A DNA stretch of 64,000 bases. It comes from Acidovorax sp. T1. GTDB lineage: Bacteria > Pseudomonadota > Gammaproteobacteria > Burkholderiales > Burkholderiaceae_C. The first letter of the stretch is position 1; every line of letters starts with the position of its first letter. The stretch lies in NCBI RefSeq assembly GCF_002176815.1, contig NZ_CP021648.1, forward strand, positions 744,001-808,000. Direction: 5' to 3'. Under the pieces are notes generated by a model. That model did no database searches, was not told the DNA's origin, and saw only the letters and a list, made by a program, of their open reading frames with translations. Of the stretch, positions 24,997 through 38,135 are shown piece after piece. A program made the position numbers and the translations under genes.

Positions 24997-26115
24997 ATGA
25001 GGCAAACCGTAGCTTCCATTGCAGGGAATGTGCGTATCGATCTGGATGATCGCAGCTACGACATTGACATAGGCTCGGGTCTGCTGGCCACGCCCGCCAC
25101 CTATGCGGCGCTGCCCAAGGCGGCCGCTGCCCTTATCGTCACCAACACCACGGTGGCGCCGCTTTACGCCGATGCCTTGCGCGCGGCGCTGGCGCCCAAG
25201 TACGCACAGGTGCACTTGGTGGTACTGCCCGACGGCGAAGAGCACAAAAACTGGCAGACCCTGAACCTGATCTTCGATGCCCTGCTGCAGCATGGCTGCG
25301 ACCGCAAGACGGTGCTGTTTGCGCTGGGCGGCGGTGTGGTGGGCGACATGACGGGCTTTGCTGCTGCCTGCTATATGCGCGGCGTGCCGTTTGTGCAGGT
25401 GCCCACCACGCTGCTGGCGCAGGTGGATTCTTCGGTGGGCGGCAAGACGGCCATCAACCACCCGCTGGGCAAGAACATGATTGGTGCGTTCTACCAGCCG
25501 CAGCTCGTGGTGTGCGATCTGGCCACGCTCGATACCCTGCCGCCGCGCGAGCTCAGCGCCGGCCTGGCGGAGGTCATCAAATACGGGCCGATTGCCGACA
25601 TGGATTTCATGGGCTGGCTGGAAGAGCATATGGATGCGCTTTTGGCGCGCGACCGCACGGCGCTGGCGCATGCGGTGCGCCGCAGCTGCGAGATCAAGGC
25701 CTGGGTGGTGGGGCAGGACGAGCGCGAGGCCGGGCTGCGCGCCATTTTGAACTTTGGCCATACCTTCGGCCACGCCATCGAGGCCGGCATGGGCTATGGC
25801 GCCTGGCTGCACGGCGAGGGCGTGGGCGCCGGCATGGTGATGGCGGCCGAGCTGTCGCGCCGCCTGGGCTTGGTCGATGGTGCGTTTGTGGCGCGCCTGA
25901 AAACGCTGGTGCAACGCGCCGGGCTGCCCCTGCGCGGGCCGGTGCTGGATGCTGCCGACAATGCCGGCCGTTATCTGGAGCTGATGCGCGTGGACAAGAA
26001 GGCGGAGGCGGGCGAAATCCGCTTTGTGCTGATCGACGGGCCGGGCAAGGCCTGCGTGCGCGCCGCACCTGATGCACTGGTGCGCGAGGTGATTGACGCC
26101 TGCTGCGCCGGGTGA
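24997..26115 (+). CDS. aroB: 3-dehydroquinate synthase
   Basis: Second enzyme of the shikimate pathway, converting DAHP to 3-dehydroquinate with NAD and a metal. The 372-residue protein shows DGEEHKN, the NAD-binding [32 protein letters not shown] and [11 protein letters not shown] with metal-binding His. Start at 24997 has AAGGAA nine bases upstream. In many betaproteobacteria a shikimate kinase gene (aroK) lies between pilQ and aroB; only 107 bases with two terminators lie upstream here, so aroK must be elsewhere. Confidence 0.97.
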   Translation: MRQTVASIAGNVRIDLDDRSYDIDIGSGLLATPATYAALPKAAAALIVTNTTVAPLYADALRAALAPKYAQVHLVVLPDGEEHKNWQTLNLIFDALLQHGCDRKTVLFALGGGVVGDMTGFAAACYMRGVPFVQVPTTLLAQVDSSVGGKTAINHPLGKNMIGAFYQPQLVVCDLATLDTLPPRELSAGLAEVIKYGPIADMDFMGWLEEHMDALLARDRTALAHAVRRSCEIKAWVVGQDEREAGLRAILNFGHTFGHAIEAGMGYGAWLHGEGVGAGMVMAAELSRRLGLVDGAFVARLKTLVQRAGLPLRGPVLDAADNAGRYLELMRVDKKAEAGEIRFVLIDGPGKACVRAAPDALVREVIDACCAG

Positions 26116-26148
26116 TGGGCAATCACCGGGTGTGTGACGCGTCGAGTG

Positions 26149-26210
26149 CTATTGAATATATAGCTGTAGGCGCTTGCTACTAAAGCGCTAGAGGGCAATT
26201 TGACTCAAAA
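26149..26210 (+). repeat. Palindromic intergenic repeat, copy 4
   Basis: Plus copy between aroB and dgt: ATATAGCTGTAGGCGCTTGC, TACTAAAGCGCTAGAGGGC, tail AATTTGACTCAAAA. The tail contains the proposed TTG start codon of dgt. Confidence 0.85.
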
Positions 26211-27372
26211 CTCATCCTTGGCTTGCTATGCCTGCGACCCGGCGCTGTCGCGCGGTCGCCGCTACCCCGAGCCCGCCGCGCCCACGCGCACCGACTACCA
26301 GCGCGACCGCGACCGCATCGTGCACTCGTCGGCGTTCCGTCGGCTGGTTTACAAGACCCAGGTGTTTTTGAACCACGAAGGGGATCTGTTTCGCACGCGG
26401 CTCACGCATTCGCTGGAGGTGGCGCAGCTGGGGCGATCGATTGCGCGCTCTTTGCGCATCAATGAAGACTTGGTGGAGGCCATCTCGCTGGCCCACGATT
26501 TGGGCCACACGCCTTTCGGGCACGCGGGGCAGGACGCGCTGAACGGCTGCATGCAGGCGCATGGCGGGTTCGAGCACAACCTGCAAAGCCTGCGGGTGGT
26601 GGACTATCTGGAAGAGCGCTACCCCGACTACGACGGCATCAACCTGACGTTCGAAACGCGCGAAGGCGTGCTCAAGCATTGCTCGCAGGCCAATGCGCAG
26701 CGGCTGGAGGCGAACGAGCCGGGCGGCGTGGGGGCGCGATTCTTGTGCAAGGAGCAGCCCAGCCTGGAGGCGCAGCTGTGCAATCTGGCCGATGAGATTG
26801 CCTACAACGCGCATGACATTGATGACGGCGTGCGCTCGGGCCTGATCACGCTGGCGCAACTGGCCGAGGTGCCGCTGTTCGACCAGTTCCGCCGCGTGGC
26901 GCAGGCCGAGCATCCGCATCTGGCGGGCGCGGCGATGGAGCGGCGCCTGCTGTATGAAACCATCCGGCGCATGCTGAGCGCGCAAGTGTATGACGTGATC
27001 CATGCCACCAGCGCTGCGCTGGCCCATGCTGCGCCGCGCACGGTGGCGGACGTGCGTGTGGCGGGCGCGCTGGTGAGCTTCAGCGCGCCCATGCGGGCCC
27101 AGTCGTCCGAGTTGAAGCGGTTTCTGTTCAAAAACCTCTACCGCCACCCCCAAGTGGTGGAGACCACCGGGCGTGCCCAGCGCGTGGTGACCGAATTGTT
27201 TGCTGCGTATGTGGCCGAGCCGCGCGAAATGAAACCGCGATTCACCCACCGGGCGCTGGAGGGCGATGCGCCGGCCCGCGCCAGGGCGGTGGCAGACTTT
27301 ATTGCCGGAATGACCGACCGATTTGCCGTACGCGAGCACGAGCGCCTGACCGGCCAGCGCCTGCTGGGCTGA
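26200..27372 (+). CDS. dgt: Deoxyguanosinetriphosphate triphosphohydrolase-like protein
   Basis: HD-superfamily dNTP triphosphohydrolase (about 390 residues) that cleaves dNTPs to nucleoside and triphosphate. Motifs: RDRDRIVHSSAFRRL, the HD metal sites TRLTHSLEV and SLAHDLGHTPFGHAG, then DEIAYNAHDIDDG. The best start consistent with the conserved N-terminus (YACDPA, then RDYQRDRDRI-type block) is TTG at 26200, which lies within the tail of a palindromic repeat with only a weak GAGGG four bases upstream. No better ATG exists before the first conserved residues. Confidence 0.9.
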   Translation: MTQNSSLACYACDPALSRGRRYPEPAAPTRTDYQRDRDRIVHSSAFRRLVYKTQVFLNHEGDLFRTRLTHSLEVAQLGRSIARSLRINEDLVEAISLAHDLGHTPFGHAGQDALNGCMQAHGGFEHNLQSLRVVDYLEERYPDYDGINLTFETREGVLKHCSQANAQRLEANEPGGVGARFLCKEQPSLEAQLCNLADEIAYNAHDIDDGVRSGLITLAQLAEVPLFDQFRRVAQAEHPHLAGAAMERRLLYETIRRMLSAQVYDVIHATSAALAHAAPRTVADVRVAGALVSFSAPMRAQSSELKRFLFKNLYRHPQVVETTGRAQRVVTELFAAYVAEPREMKPRFTHRALEGDAPARARAVADFIAGMTDRFAVREHERLTGQRLLG

Positions 27373-27463
27373 GGCGCTGTGAGCGGAACCGCCGCGGTGG
27401 CGGTGGGCCGGTAAAATTCACGGCCCCATTGTTGTCTTGTGTTGTCTTGTGAATCGATCTGCC

Positions 27464-28087
27464 ATGAACCTTGCTACCCCTGCCTCGCCCCCTGTACCCT
27501 CTGAACGGGCGGGGCTGGTTACGAAGGACATGGTGCGCTGGCTGGAGCAGGCGGTGATCGGGCTGAACCTGTGCCCCTTTGCCAAGGGTGTGCATACCAA
27601 GGGGCAGATTCACTATGTGGTGAGCGCTGCCACCGACGGCGCTGCGCTGGCGCAAGACCTGCGGCGCGAGCTGGCCGACCTGGCCGCAACCCCCGCGCAG
27701 GTGCGCGACACCACCTTGCTGATGGCGCCAGACTGCCTGCACGAATTTCTCGACTTCAATGATTTCCTGGCGGTGGCCGAAGCCGTGCTGGAAGAACTGG
27801 GTTTGGACGGCACCCTGCAGATTGCCAGCTTTCATCCACAGTTCCAGTTTGCTGGCACCGCTGCGGACGATGTGACCAACTGCACCAACCGCGCGCCGTA
27901 TCCCACCTTGCACCTGCTGCGCGAAGACAGCATCGACCGGGCCGTGCAGGCCTACCCCGAGGCGGAAGCCATCTACGAGCGCAACATGGAGGTGCTGGAG
28001 CAGCTGGGCATGCCGGGCTGGCAGGCGCTGGATGTGGGGGCGAGCGTTGCCGTCGCAGCGCCTGAAACGCCGAAAGGGCAGGGATGA
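27464..28087 (+). CDS. DUF1415 family protein
   Basis: A 207-residue conserved protein of unknown function (DUF1415). Recognisable family features are VIGLNLCPFAKGV near residue 30, LLMAPDCLHEFLDFNDFL and FHPQFQFAG, then the C-terminal PYPTLHLLREDSI. Cys in the LCPFA block could be functional. The start at 27464 (MNLATPA) is assumed; there is no clear ribosome binding site and a GTG start five codons upstream is possible. It overlaps the following methyltransferase gene by four bases (ATGA) and follows dgt by 91 bases. Confidence 0.85.
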   Translation: MNLATPASPPVPSERAGLVTKDMVRWLEQAVIGLNLCPFAKGVHTKGQIHYVVSAATDGAALAQDLRRELADLAATPAQVRDTTLLMAPDCLHEFLDFNDFLAVAEAVLEELGLDGTLQIASFHPQFQFAGTAADDVTNCTNRAPYPTLHLLREDSIDRAVQAYPEAEAIYERNMEVLEQLGMPGWQALDVGASVAVAAPETPKGQG

Positions 28088-29019
28088 AAGCCGTGCACCC
28101 CCAGGGGACCACCAAGGCGACCACCAAGGCGGTCGCTACGGCACCCGCCAAGATCGCGGGCAAGAATTCTTCCGCTGCCGGTGCGGAGCTGTCCGAATTG
28201 CGCCCCGGCCAGTCCATTGAATTGCTCAAAGAGCTGCACATCCTCACGCGCGAAGGGCGCCTGAACCAGGATTCGCGCCGCAAGCTCAAGCAGGTGTACC
28301 ACCTGTTCAATTTCATCGAACCCTTGCTGCAAGAGCTGTCGGCAGACGGCCACAGCCCCACGCTGGCCGACCATGGCGCGGGCAAGTCGTATCTGGGTTT
28401 CATCCTGTACGACCTGTACTTCAAGGCGCTGGGGCGCGGCCACATCTATGGCATCGAGTGGCGCGCCGAGCTGGTCGAAAAATCGCGCGCATTGGCGCAG
28501 CAGCTGGGCTTTGGGCGCATGTCGTTCCTGAACCTGTCGGTGGCCGAATCGACCGGCGCGGCCGGGCTGCCCGAGCGCATCGACATGGTCACTGCGCTGC
28601 ACGCCTGCGACACCGCCACCGACGATGCCATTGCCTTCGGCCTGCAAAAGCAGGCACGCGCCATGGTCATCGTGCCCTGCTGCCAGGCCGAAGTGGCCGC
28701 CTGCCTGCGCCAGGGCAAGGCGCTGCAACTGGCGCGCACACCGCTGGCCGAGCTGTGGCGCCACCCGCTGCACACGCGCGAACTGGGCAGCCAGCTGACC
28801 AACGTGCTGCGCTGCCTGCACCTGGAAGCCAGCGGCTACCAAGTGACGGTGACCGAACTGGTCGGCTGGGAGCACAGCATGAAGAACGAGCTCATCATCG
28901 CCCGCTACACCGGCCAGAAAAAGCGCAGCGCCCAAGAGAGGCTGCGTGCCATCCTGCGCGAGTTCGGCCTGGAGCAGGCGCTGGGAGCGCGGTTTGGGCT
29001 GCCAGCCGACGACAATTAA
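28084..29019 (+). CDS. Class I SAM-dependent methyltransferase (Methyltransf_32-like)
   Basis: A 311-residue putative methyltransferase. After a low-complexity Lys/Thr/Ala N-terminus (about 40 residues) comes a helical segment and a SAM-binding glycine motif ADHGAGKSYLGF, then an acidic residue in IYGIEWRAEL and the blocks VTALHACDTATDDAI and VPCCQAEV, which resemble the Methyltransf_32/METTL25 group. The substrate is unknown (RNA or protein). Coupled by ATGA overlap to the DUF1415 gene, so the two may act together. Its stop codon overlaps the first RAYT terminal repeat, so its end may have been altered by that insertion. Confidence 0.8.
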   Translation: MKAVHPQGTTKATTKAVATAPAKIAGKNSSAAGAELSELRPGQSIELLKELHILTREGRLNQDSRRKLKQVYHLFNFIEPLLQELSADGHSPTLADHGAGKSYLGFILYDLYFKALGRGHIYGIEWRAELVEKSRALAQQLGFGRMSFLNLSVAESTGAAGLPERIDMVTALHACDTATDDAIAFGLQKQARAMVIVPCCQAEVAACLRQGKALQLARTPLAELWRHPLHTRELGSQLTNVLRCLHLEASGYQVTVTELVGWEHSMKNELIIARYTGQKKRSAQERLRAILREFGLEQALGARFGLPADDN

Positions 29020-29065
29020 TTGGGGTCAGACTCCCATTAATTAATTGGGGTCAGACTCCCATTAA
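29016..29065 (+). repeat. Two tandem 25-bp RAYT terminal repeats (left side)
   Basis: Exact direct copies at 29016-29040 and 29041-29065, each built on TTAATTGGGGTCAGACTCCC plus ATTAA. The first includes the stop codon of the methyltransferase gene. An inverted relative lies on the far side of the RAYT gene. Confidence 0.9.
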
Positions 29066-29098
29066 AATGACCCGCTCTGCCTTTTTCAGGAGCTCGCC

Positions 29099-29803
29099 AT
29101 GGCCCGCCTGCCGCGTCTCACGCTTGCCGGTTACCCGCACCACATCATCCAGCGCGGCAACAACCGCCAGGTGATCTTTGCGGACCGGCAGGATTTCGAG
29201 ACCATGCTGGCCCTGCTGGCCGACAACGCACAGAAGTTTGCCGTGGCCGTCCATGCCTATGTGCTGATGGACAACCACTTTCACCTGCTGGCCACACCGG
29301 CCACGGCCGAGGCGCTGCCGCTGATGATGCAGGCCGTGGGGCGCAGTTATGTGCGCTATTTCAACCAGCGCCATGGCCGCAGCGGCACGCTGTGGGAGGG
29401 GCGCTACCGCTCCACGCTGATCGAGACCGAGCGCTATCTGCTGGCCTGCATGGTTTATATCGACCTGAACCCTGTGCGCGCCGGCATGGTGGTGCAGGCG
29501 GGCGCCTGGCCGTGGTCCAGTTATCAACATTACCTCGGCCAGCGCATCGACAAGCTGGTCACGCCGCACGCCTTGTACTGGGCGCTGGGCAACACGCCTT
29601 TTGCGCGCGAGGCGGCCTATGCCGAACTGGTGCAGGCGGGCATCGGCAGTGGCGAGCAGGCGGCGCTGACCGATGCGGCGTTGCGTGGCTGGGCGCTGGG
29701 CGACGCCGATTTTGTGGCAGAGTTACAAAAAAAATCACCCCGCCGCGCCACCAAAGCCAAGCCTGGGCGGCCTGCGGCGATACAAAAAAATAGCGCCAAA
29801 TAG
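29099..29803 (+). CDS. rayT: REP-associated tyrosine transposase (RAYT, Y1/IS200-like)
   Basis: A 234-residue single-domain HUH transposase of the REP-associated group, which cuts and rejoins single-stranded palindromic repeats. The N-terminus PRLTLAGYPHHIIQRGNNR is typical, the HUH motif is H60-F-H62 in MDNHFHLL and the likely catalytic Tyr is Y120 in VYIDLNPVRAG. AGGAG stands seven bases before the start. It is flanked by inverted copies of a GGGGTCAGA repeat. The last residues and stop codon (NSAK-stop) are read from inside a copy of the other, unrelated palindromic repeat. Confidence 0.95.
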   Translation: MARLPRLTLAGYPHHIIQRGNNRQVIFADRQDFETMLALLADNAQKFAVAVHAYVLMDNHFHLLATPATAEALPLMMQAVGRSYVRYFNQRHGRSGTLWEGRYRSTLIETERYLLACMVYIDLNPVRAGMVVQAGAWPWSSYQHYLGQRIDKLVTPHALYWALGNTPFAREAAYAELVQAGIGSGEQAALTDAALRGWALGDADFVAELQKKSPRRATKAKPGRPAAIQKNSAK

Positions 29804-29842
29804 GCATGTAGCGCTTTATCAGCAAGCGTTTGTAGCTATTAA
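29791..29842 (-). repeat. Palindromic intergenic repeat, copy 5
   Basis: Minus copy overlapping the RAYT 3' end: on the plus strand TAGCGCCAAATAGGCATG, TAGCGCTTTATCAGCAAGCG, TTTGTAGCTATT. The RAYT stop TAG (29801-29803) is inside it. Confidence 0.75.
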
Positions 29843-29886
29843 CTTTGATGTGTCCCTGAATTAAGTTGCTTTGGCTTACGGTGCGA

Positions 29887-29911
29887 TTAATTGGAATCTG
29901 ACCCCAATTTT
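29887..29911 (-). repeat. RAYT terminal repeat (right side, inverted)
   Basis: Inverted relative of the left 25-bp repeat, matching its reverse complement at 21 of 25 positions (core TCTGACCCCAATT). It marks the right boundary of the RAYT unit, 68 bases before gltB. Confidence 0.85.
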
Positions 29912-29978
29912 TGTGCTTGCGTAGATATGTTGCATTGCACTAATCTTGCAGTCCCTGCGAAAAACATAGGAGTGCGCC

Positions 29979-34712
<4,734 letters not shown>

Positions 34713-34760
34713 GGCGACGCCACCCACCTTCGCACAGCATTCATAGACAAGGACATCGTC

Positions 34761-36239
34761 ATGGGAAAAACCACCGGCTTCATGGAATACGAGCGCATCG
34801 AAGAGGGCTACAAGCCCGTGCCCGAGCGCCTGAAGCATTACAAGGAATTCGTCATCGGCCTCGATGAGGCGCAGGCCAAGGTGCAAGGCGCGCGCTGCAT
34901 GGACTGCGGCACGCCGTTTTGCAACAACGGCTGCCCGGTGAACAACATCATTCCGGACTTCAACGACCTCGTGTACCACGCGGACTGGAAGAGCGCGATC
35001 GAGGTGCTGCACAGCACCAACAACTTCCCCGAGTTCACCGGCCGCATCTGCCCCGCGCCCTGCGAGGCAGCCTGTGTGCTCAACGTGAACGACGACGCGG
35101 TGGGCATCAAGTCCATCGAGCACGCGATCATCGACCGCGCCTGGGCCGAAGGCTGGGTGCAGCCGCGCCCCGCCAAGCACCAAACGGGCAAGAAGGTGGC
35201 CGTGGTGGGCTCCGGCCCCGCAGGCTTGGCCGCAGCCCAGCAACTGGCCCGTGCGGGCCACAGCGTCACGCTGTTCGAAAAGAACGACCGCGTGGGCGGC
35301 CTGCTGCGCTACGGCATCCCGGACTTCAAGATGGAGAAGTCGCACATCGACCGCCGCGTCAAGCAGCTCGAAGCCGAAGGCGTGGTCATTCGCACCAGCG
35401 TGTTCGTGGGCGCCGCCAAGGACGGCCTGGGCAAGGACTCCAAGGTGACCAACTGGGCCAAGGAAACCATCACCCCCGAGCAGCTGAACAAAGAGTTCGA
35501 CGCCGTGCTGCTGACCGGCGGCGCCGAGCAGTCGCGCGACCTGCCCGTGCCTGGCCGGGACCTCGACGGCATCCACTTCGCCATGGAATTTTTGCCCCAG
35601 CAGAACAAGGTCAACGCGGGCGACAAGCTCAAGGGCCAGATTCTGGCGACGGGCAAGCATGTCATCGTGATCGGTGGCGGCGACACCGGCAGCGACTGCG
35701 TGGGCACCAGCAACCGCCATGGCGCGGCCAGCGTGACCCAGTTCGAGGTGATGCCCCAGCCCCCCGAAGTGGAAAACCGCCCGCTCACCTGGCCCTACTG
35801 GCCGCTCAAGCTGCGCACCAGTTCCAGCCACGAAGAAGGCTGCGTGCGCGAGTTCGCCATTTCCACCAAGGAGTTCACGGGCGAAAAGGGCAAGGTCAAG
35901 AGCCTGACCACGGTGCAGGTCGAGTTCAAGGACGGCAAGCTGGTGGAAGTGCCCGGCACCGAAAAGCACTACCAGGCCGACCTGGTGCTGCTGGCCATGG
36001 GCTTTGTGAGCCCCGTGGCGCCGGTGCTCGACGCCTTTGGCGTGGACAAGGACGCGCGCGGCAATGCCCGTGCCACCACCGAGTTCGACGGCGGCTATGC
36101 CACCAACGTGCCCAAGGTGTTTGCGGCTGGCGACATTCGCCGGGGCCAGTCGCTGGTGGTCTGGGCCATCCGCGAAGGCCGCCAGGCGGCGCGCGCCGTG
36201 GACGAGTTCCTGATGGGCTACTCCGATCTGCCACGTTGA
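34761..36239 (+). CDS. gltD: Glutamate synthase (NADPH) small subunit
   Basis: The 492-residue GOGAT small subunit, which takes electrons from NADPH via FAD and iron-sulfur clusters to GltB. The N-terminal cluster region has [15 protein letters not shown] and CPAPCEAAC; the FAD site is [19 protein letters not shown] and the NADPH site [15 protein letters not shown]; the C-terminal FAD block is [23 protein letters not shown] lies upstream of the start. Same operon as gltB. Confidence 0.98.
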   Translation: MGKTTGFMEYERIEEGYKPVPERLKHYKEFVIGLDEAQAKVQGARCMDCGTPFCNNGCPVNNIIPDFNDLVYHADWKSAIEVLHSTNNFPEFTGRICPAPCEAACVLNVNDDAVGIKSIEHAIIDRAWAEGWVQPRPAKHQTGKKVAVVGSGPAGLAAAQQLARAGHSVTLFEKNDRVGGLLRYGIPDFKMEKSHIDRRVKQLEAEGVVIRTSVFVGAAKDGLGKDSKVTNWAKETITPEQLNKEFDAVLLTGGAEQSRDLPVPGRDLDGIHFAMEFLPQQNKVNAGDKLKGQILATGKHVIVIGGGDTGSDCVGTSNRHGAASVTQFEVMPQPPEVENRPLTWPYWPLKLRTSSSHEEGCVREFAISTKEFTGEKGKVKSLTTVQVEFKDGKLVEVPGTEKHYQADLVLLAMGFVSPVAPVLDAFGVDKDARGNARATTEFDGGYATNVPKVFAAGDIRRGQSLVVWAIREGRQAARAVDEFLMGYSDLPR

Positions 36240-36263
36240 CCGGCCTTTGGCCATGACCGATCA

Positions 36264-36286
36264 GCGGCGCCTGCGGGCGCCGCTTT
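36264..36286 (+). terminator. Probable terminator after gltBD
   Basis: Perfect 8-bp stem GCGGCGCC / GGCGCCGC with a 4-base loop, followed only by TTTCAATT, so termination may be partial. Confidence 0.5.
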
Positions 36287-36300
36287 CAATTGCTGCGAAG

Positions 36301-36354
36301 TTAATAGCATCTAACGCTTGCTGGGTAAGCGCTGCAGGTTGATTTCATCAAAAA
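36301..36354 (+). repeat. Palindromic intergenic repeat, copy 6
   Basis: Plus copy: TTAATAGCATCTAACGCTTG, CTGGGTAAGCGCTGCAGG, tail GATTTCATCAAAAA. Located between gltD and the amino-acid ABC transporter. Confidence 0.75.
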
Positions 36355-36378
36355 TCAATGTGTGGCGGAGGCCCTCTA

Positions 36379-36403
36379 CCCACCGATAGACGCCATCGGT
36401 GGG
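36379..36403. other. Perfect 9-bp inverted repeat upstream of the ABC transporter operon
   Basis: CCCACCGAT (36379-36387) and ATCGGTGGG (36395-36403) flank a 7-base spacer, 113 bases before the binding-protein start. It could be a hairpin or an operator; no family assignment is possible. Confidence 0.5.
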
Positions 36404-36515
36404 ACAATCGCGGGTTTTCCTGGGGCAGGGCGTTCCGTGTCGCGCCACCGTGCCGGCATGGGCCGCGCCCTGATTTCCCTTTGTCCGTTCTTTTCTTTTC
36501 GAGAATCGCTACACC

Positions 36516-37310
36516 ATGAAGAAAATTGCCGCTGTTGCTTTGCTGACCTTGGGCGCCGTGCTGGCGGGATGCTCCAAGCAGGAGCCCGCTGCGCCCGCCG
36601 CCGCACCCGCGCCAGCGGCAGTGACCAAGATCGTCGTCGGCCTGGACGACAACTTCCCGCCCATGGGTTTTCGCAACGAGAAGAACGAGCTGGTCGGCTT
36701 TGACATCGACATGGCCAAGGAAGCCGCCAAGCGCCTGGGTGTGGAAGTGGAGTTCAAGCCTATCGACTGGAGCGCCAAGGAGGCCGAGCTGTCGGGCAAG
36801 CGCGTGGATGCGCTGTGGAATGGTCTGACCATCACCGAAGAGCGCAAGCAGAACATCGCGTTCACCGCGCCCTACATGGAAAACCACCAGATCATCGTGG
36901 TGGCCGCCAACTCCGCCATCAAGACCAAGGCCGATCTGGCCGGCAAGGTGGTCGGCGCCCAGGAAGGCTCCAGCGCCGTGGATGCCGTGAAGAAGGAAGA
37001 CGCCGTTTTCAAATCGTTCAAGGAACTCAAGACCTTCGGCGACAACGTGACCGCCCTGATGGACCTGACCACTGGCCGCCTGGAAGCCGTGGTGGTCGAT
37101 GAGGTGGTGGGCCGCTACTACGTGGCCAAGAAGCCGGGCGACTACGCCGTTCTGGACGACAACTTCGGCACCGAGGAATATGGCGTGGGCCTGCGCAAGG
37201 ACGACACCGACCTGCACGGCAAGATCGACAAGGCCCTGGCCGACATGAAGGCCGACGGCGCCGCCGCGAAGATTGCCGAGCAGTGGTTTGGCAAGAACAT
37301 TATTAAATAA
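36516..37310 (+). CDS. Amino-acid ABC transporter substrate-binding lipoprotein (family 3)
   Basis: A 264-residue family-3 solute-binding protein. The signal peptide ends in a lipobox (LAGC, Cys at about residue 19), then an Ala/Pro linker, then the two-lobed fold with VGLDDNFPPMGFRNEKNELVG, GFDIDMAKEAAKRLG, WNGLTITEERK and GSSAVDAV. It is membrane-anchored by lipid, less usual in Gram-negatives than a free periplasmic protein. Ligand is probably a polar or basic amino acid, not assignable precisely. It is the first gene of a three-gene importer. Confidence 0.92.
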   Translation: MKKIAAVALLTLGAVLAGCSKQEPAAPAAAPAPAAVTKIVVGLDDNFPPMGFRNEKNELVGFDIDMAKEAAKRLGVEVEFKPIDWSAKEAELSGKRVDALWNGLTITEERKQNIAFTAPYMENHQIIVVAANSAIKTKADLAGKVVGAQEGSSAVDAVKKEDAVFKSFKELKTFGDNVTALMDLTTGRLEAVVVDEVVGRYYVAKKPGDYAVLDDNFGTEEYGVGLRKDDTDLHGKIDKALADMKADGAAAKIAEQWFGKNIIK

Positions 37311-37315
37311 AGTAC

Positions 37316-37415
37316 AACCCCCTGAGGCGCTGCGCGCCTTCCCCCTTCTCTCGAATTGCTGCGCAATTCGGGAAGGGGGACGCAGCCCTCGCTGCGGGGC
37401 GGCCCTTGCTCGGCT
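37316..37415 (+). repeat. GC-rich intergenic repeat with a long hairpin
   Basis: Between the binding protein and permease genes. CCCCCTTC (37341-37348) pairs with GAAGGGGG (37372-37379) and CGAATTGC (37352-37359) with GCAATTCG (37363-37370). The sequence type looks like the GC-rich intergenic repeats I recall from Comamonadaceae and is similar in style to the murA-hisG repeats. It may limit read-through so that more binding protein than permease is made. Confidence 0.65.
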
Positions 37416-37481
37416 GCCCTGGCATGGGGAGCGCCAGTTGCAACGGTCACTGGAAAATTCTCTCGGAGCAGTCGCCACAGC

Positions 37482-38135
37482 ATGGACTACGTTCTCTCCC
37501 TTCTGGGCCCGCTGGCGCAGGGCGCCGCCGTCACGCTGAAGCTGTTTGCTATCACGCTGGTGCTCGCGGTGCCGCTGGGCCTAGCGCTGGCGCTGGCGCG
37601 TCTGTCGCGCTTTGCGCCGCTGTCGACGGCCGTGAACGGCTACATCTGGCTCATGCGCGGCACGCCGCTCATGCTGCAGATGCTGTTCATCTACTTTGCG
37701 CTGCCGTTCGTGCCGGTGATCGGCGTGCGCCTGCCGGACTTTCCGGCCGCCGTGGCGGCGTTTGCGCTGAACTACGCGGCCTACTTTGCCGAGATCTTTC
37801 GCGCCGGCATCCAGTCGGTGGACCGTGGGCAGTACGAGGCCGCCAAGGTGCTGGGCATGAACTACGGCCAGACCATGCGCCGCATCGTGCTGCCGCAGAT
37901 GGTGCGCAGCATCTTGCCGCCCATGAGCAACGAGACCATCACGCTGGTCAAGGACACGTCCCTCATTTACGTGCTGGCGCTCAATGACCTGCTGCGCGCC
38001 GCGCGCGGCATCGTGCAGCGCGACTTCACCACCACGCCGTTCATCGTGGCGGCGGCCTTCTATCTGCTCATGACCCTGTTGCTCACCTGGGGCTTCCAGC
38101 GCCTGGAAAAACGCTATGCCAAATTCGATCAGTGA
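37482..38135 (+). CDS. Amino-acid ABC transporter permease (HisM/GlnP type)
   Basis: A 217-residue polar-amino-acid permease with five or so membrane helices. The coupling motif with EAAKVLGMNYGQTMRRIVLPQM is typical of the family, and the N-terminal MDYVLSLLGPLAQGAAVTLKL looks native. The start at 37482 is chosen over an upstream in-frame extension that runs through the GC-rich repeat. The gene overlaps the ATPase gene by 20 bases. Confidence 0.92.
   Translation: MDYVLSLLGPLAQGAAVTLKLFAITLVLAVPLGLALALARLSRFAPLSTAVNGYIWLMRGTPLMLQMLFIYFALPFVPVIGVRLPDFPAAVAAFALNYAAYFAEIFRAGIQSVDRGQYEAAKVLGMNYGQTMRRIVLPQMVRSILPPMSNETITLVKDTSLIYVLALNDLLRAARGIVQRDFTTTPFIVAAAFYLLMTLLLTWGFQRLEKRYAKFDQ

Noticed and set aside
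24997..26115. Upstream TTG at 24961 as the aroB start
   Set aside because: It lies inside the second terminator hairpin and would add 12 unconserved residues; ATG 24997 has a proper AAGGAA site.
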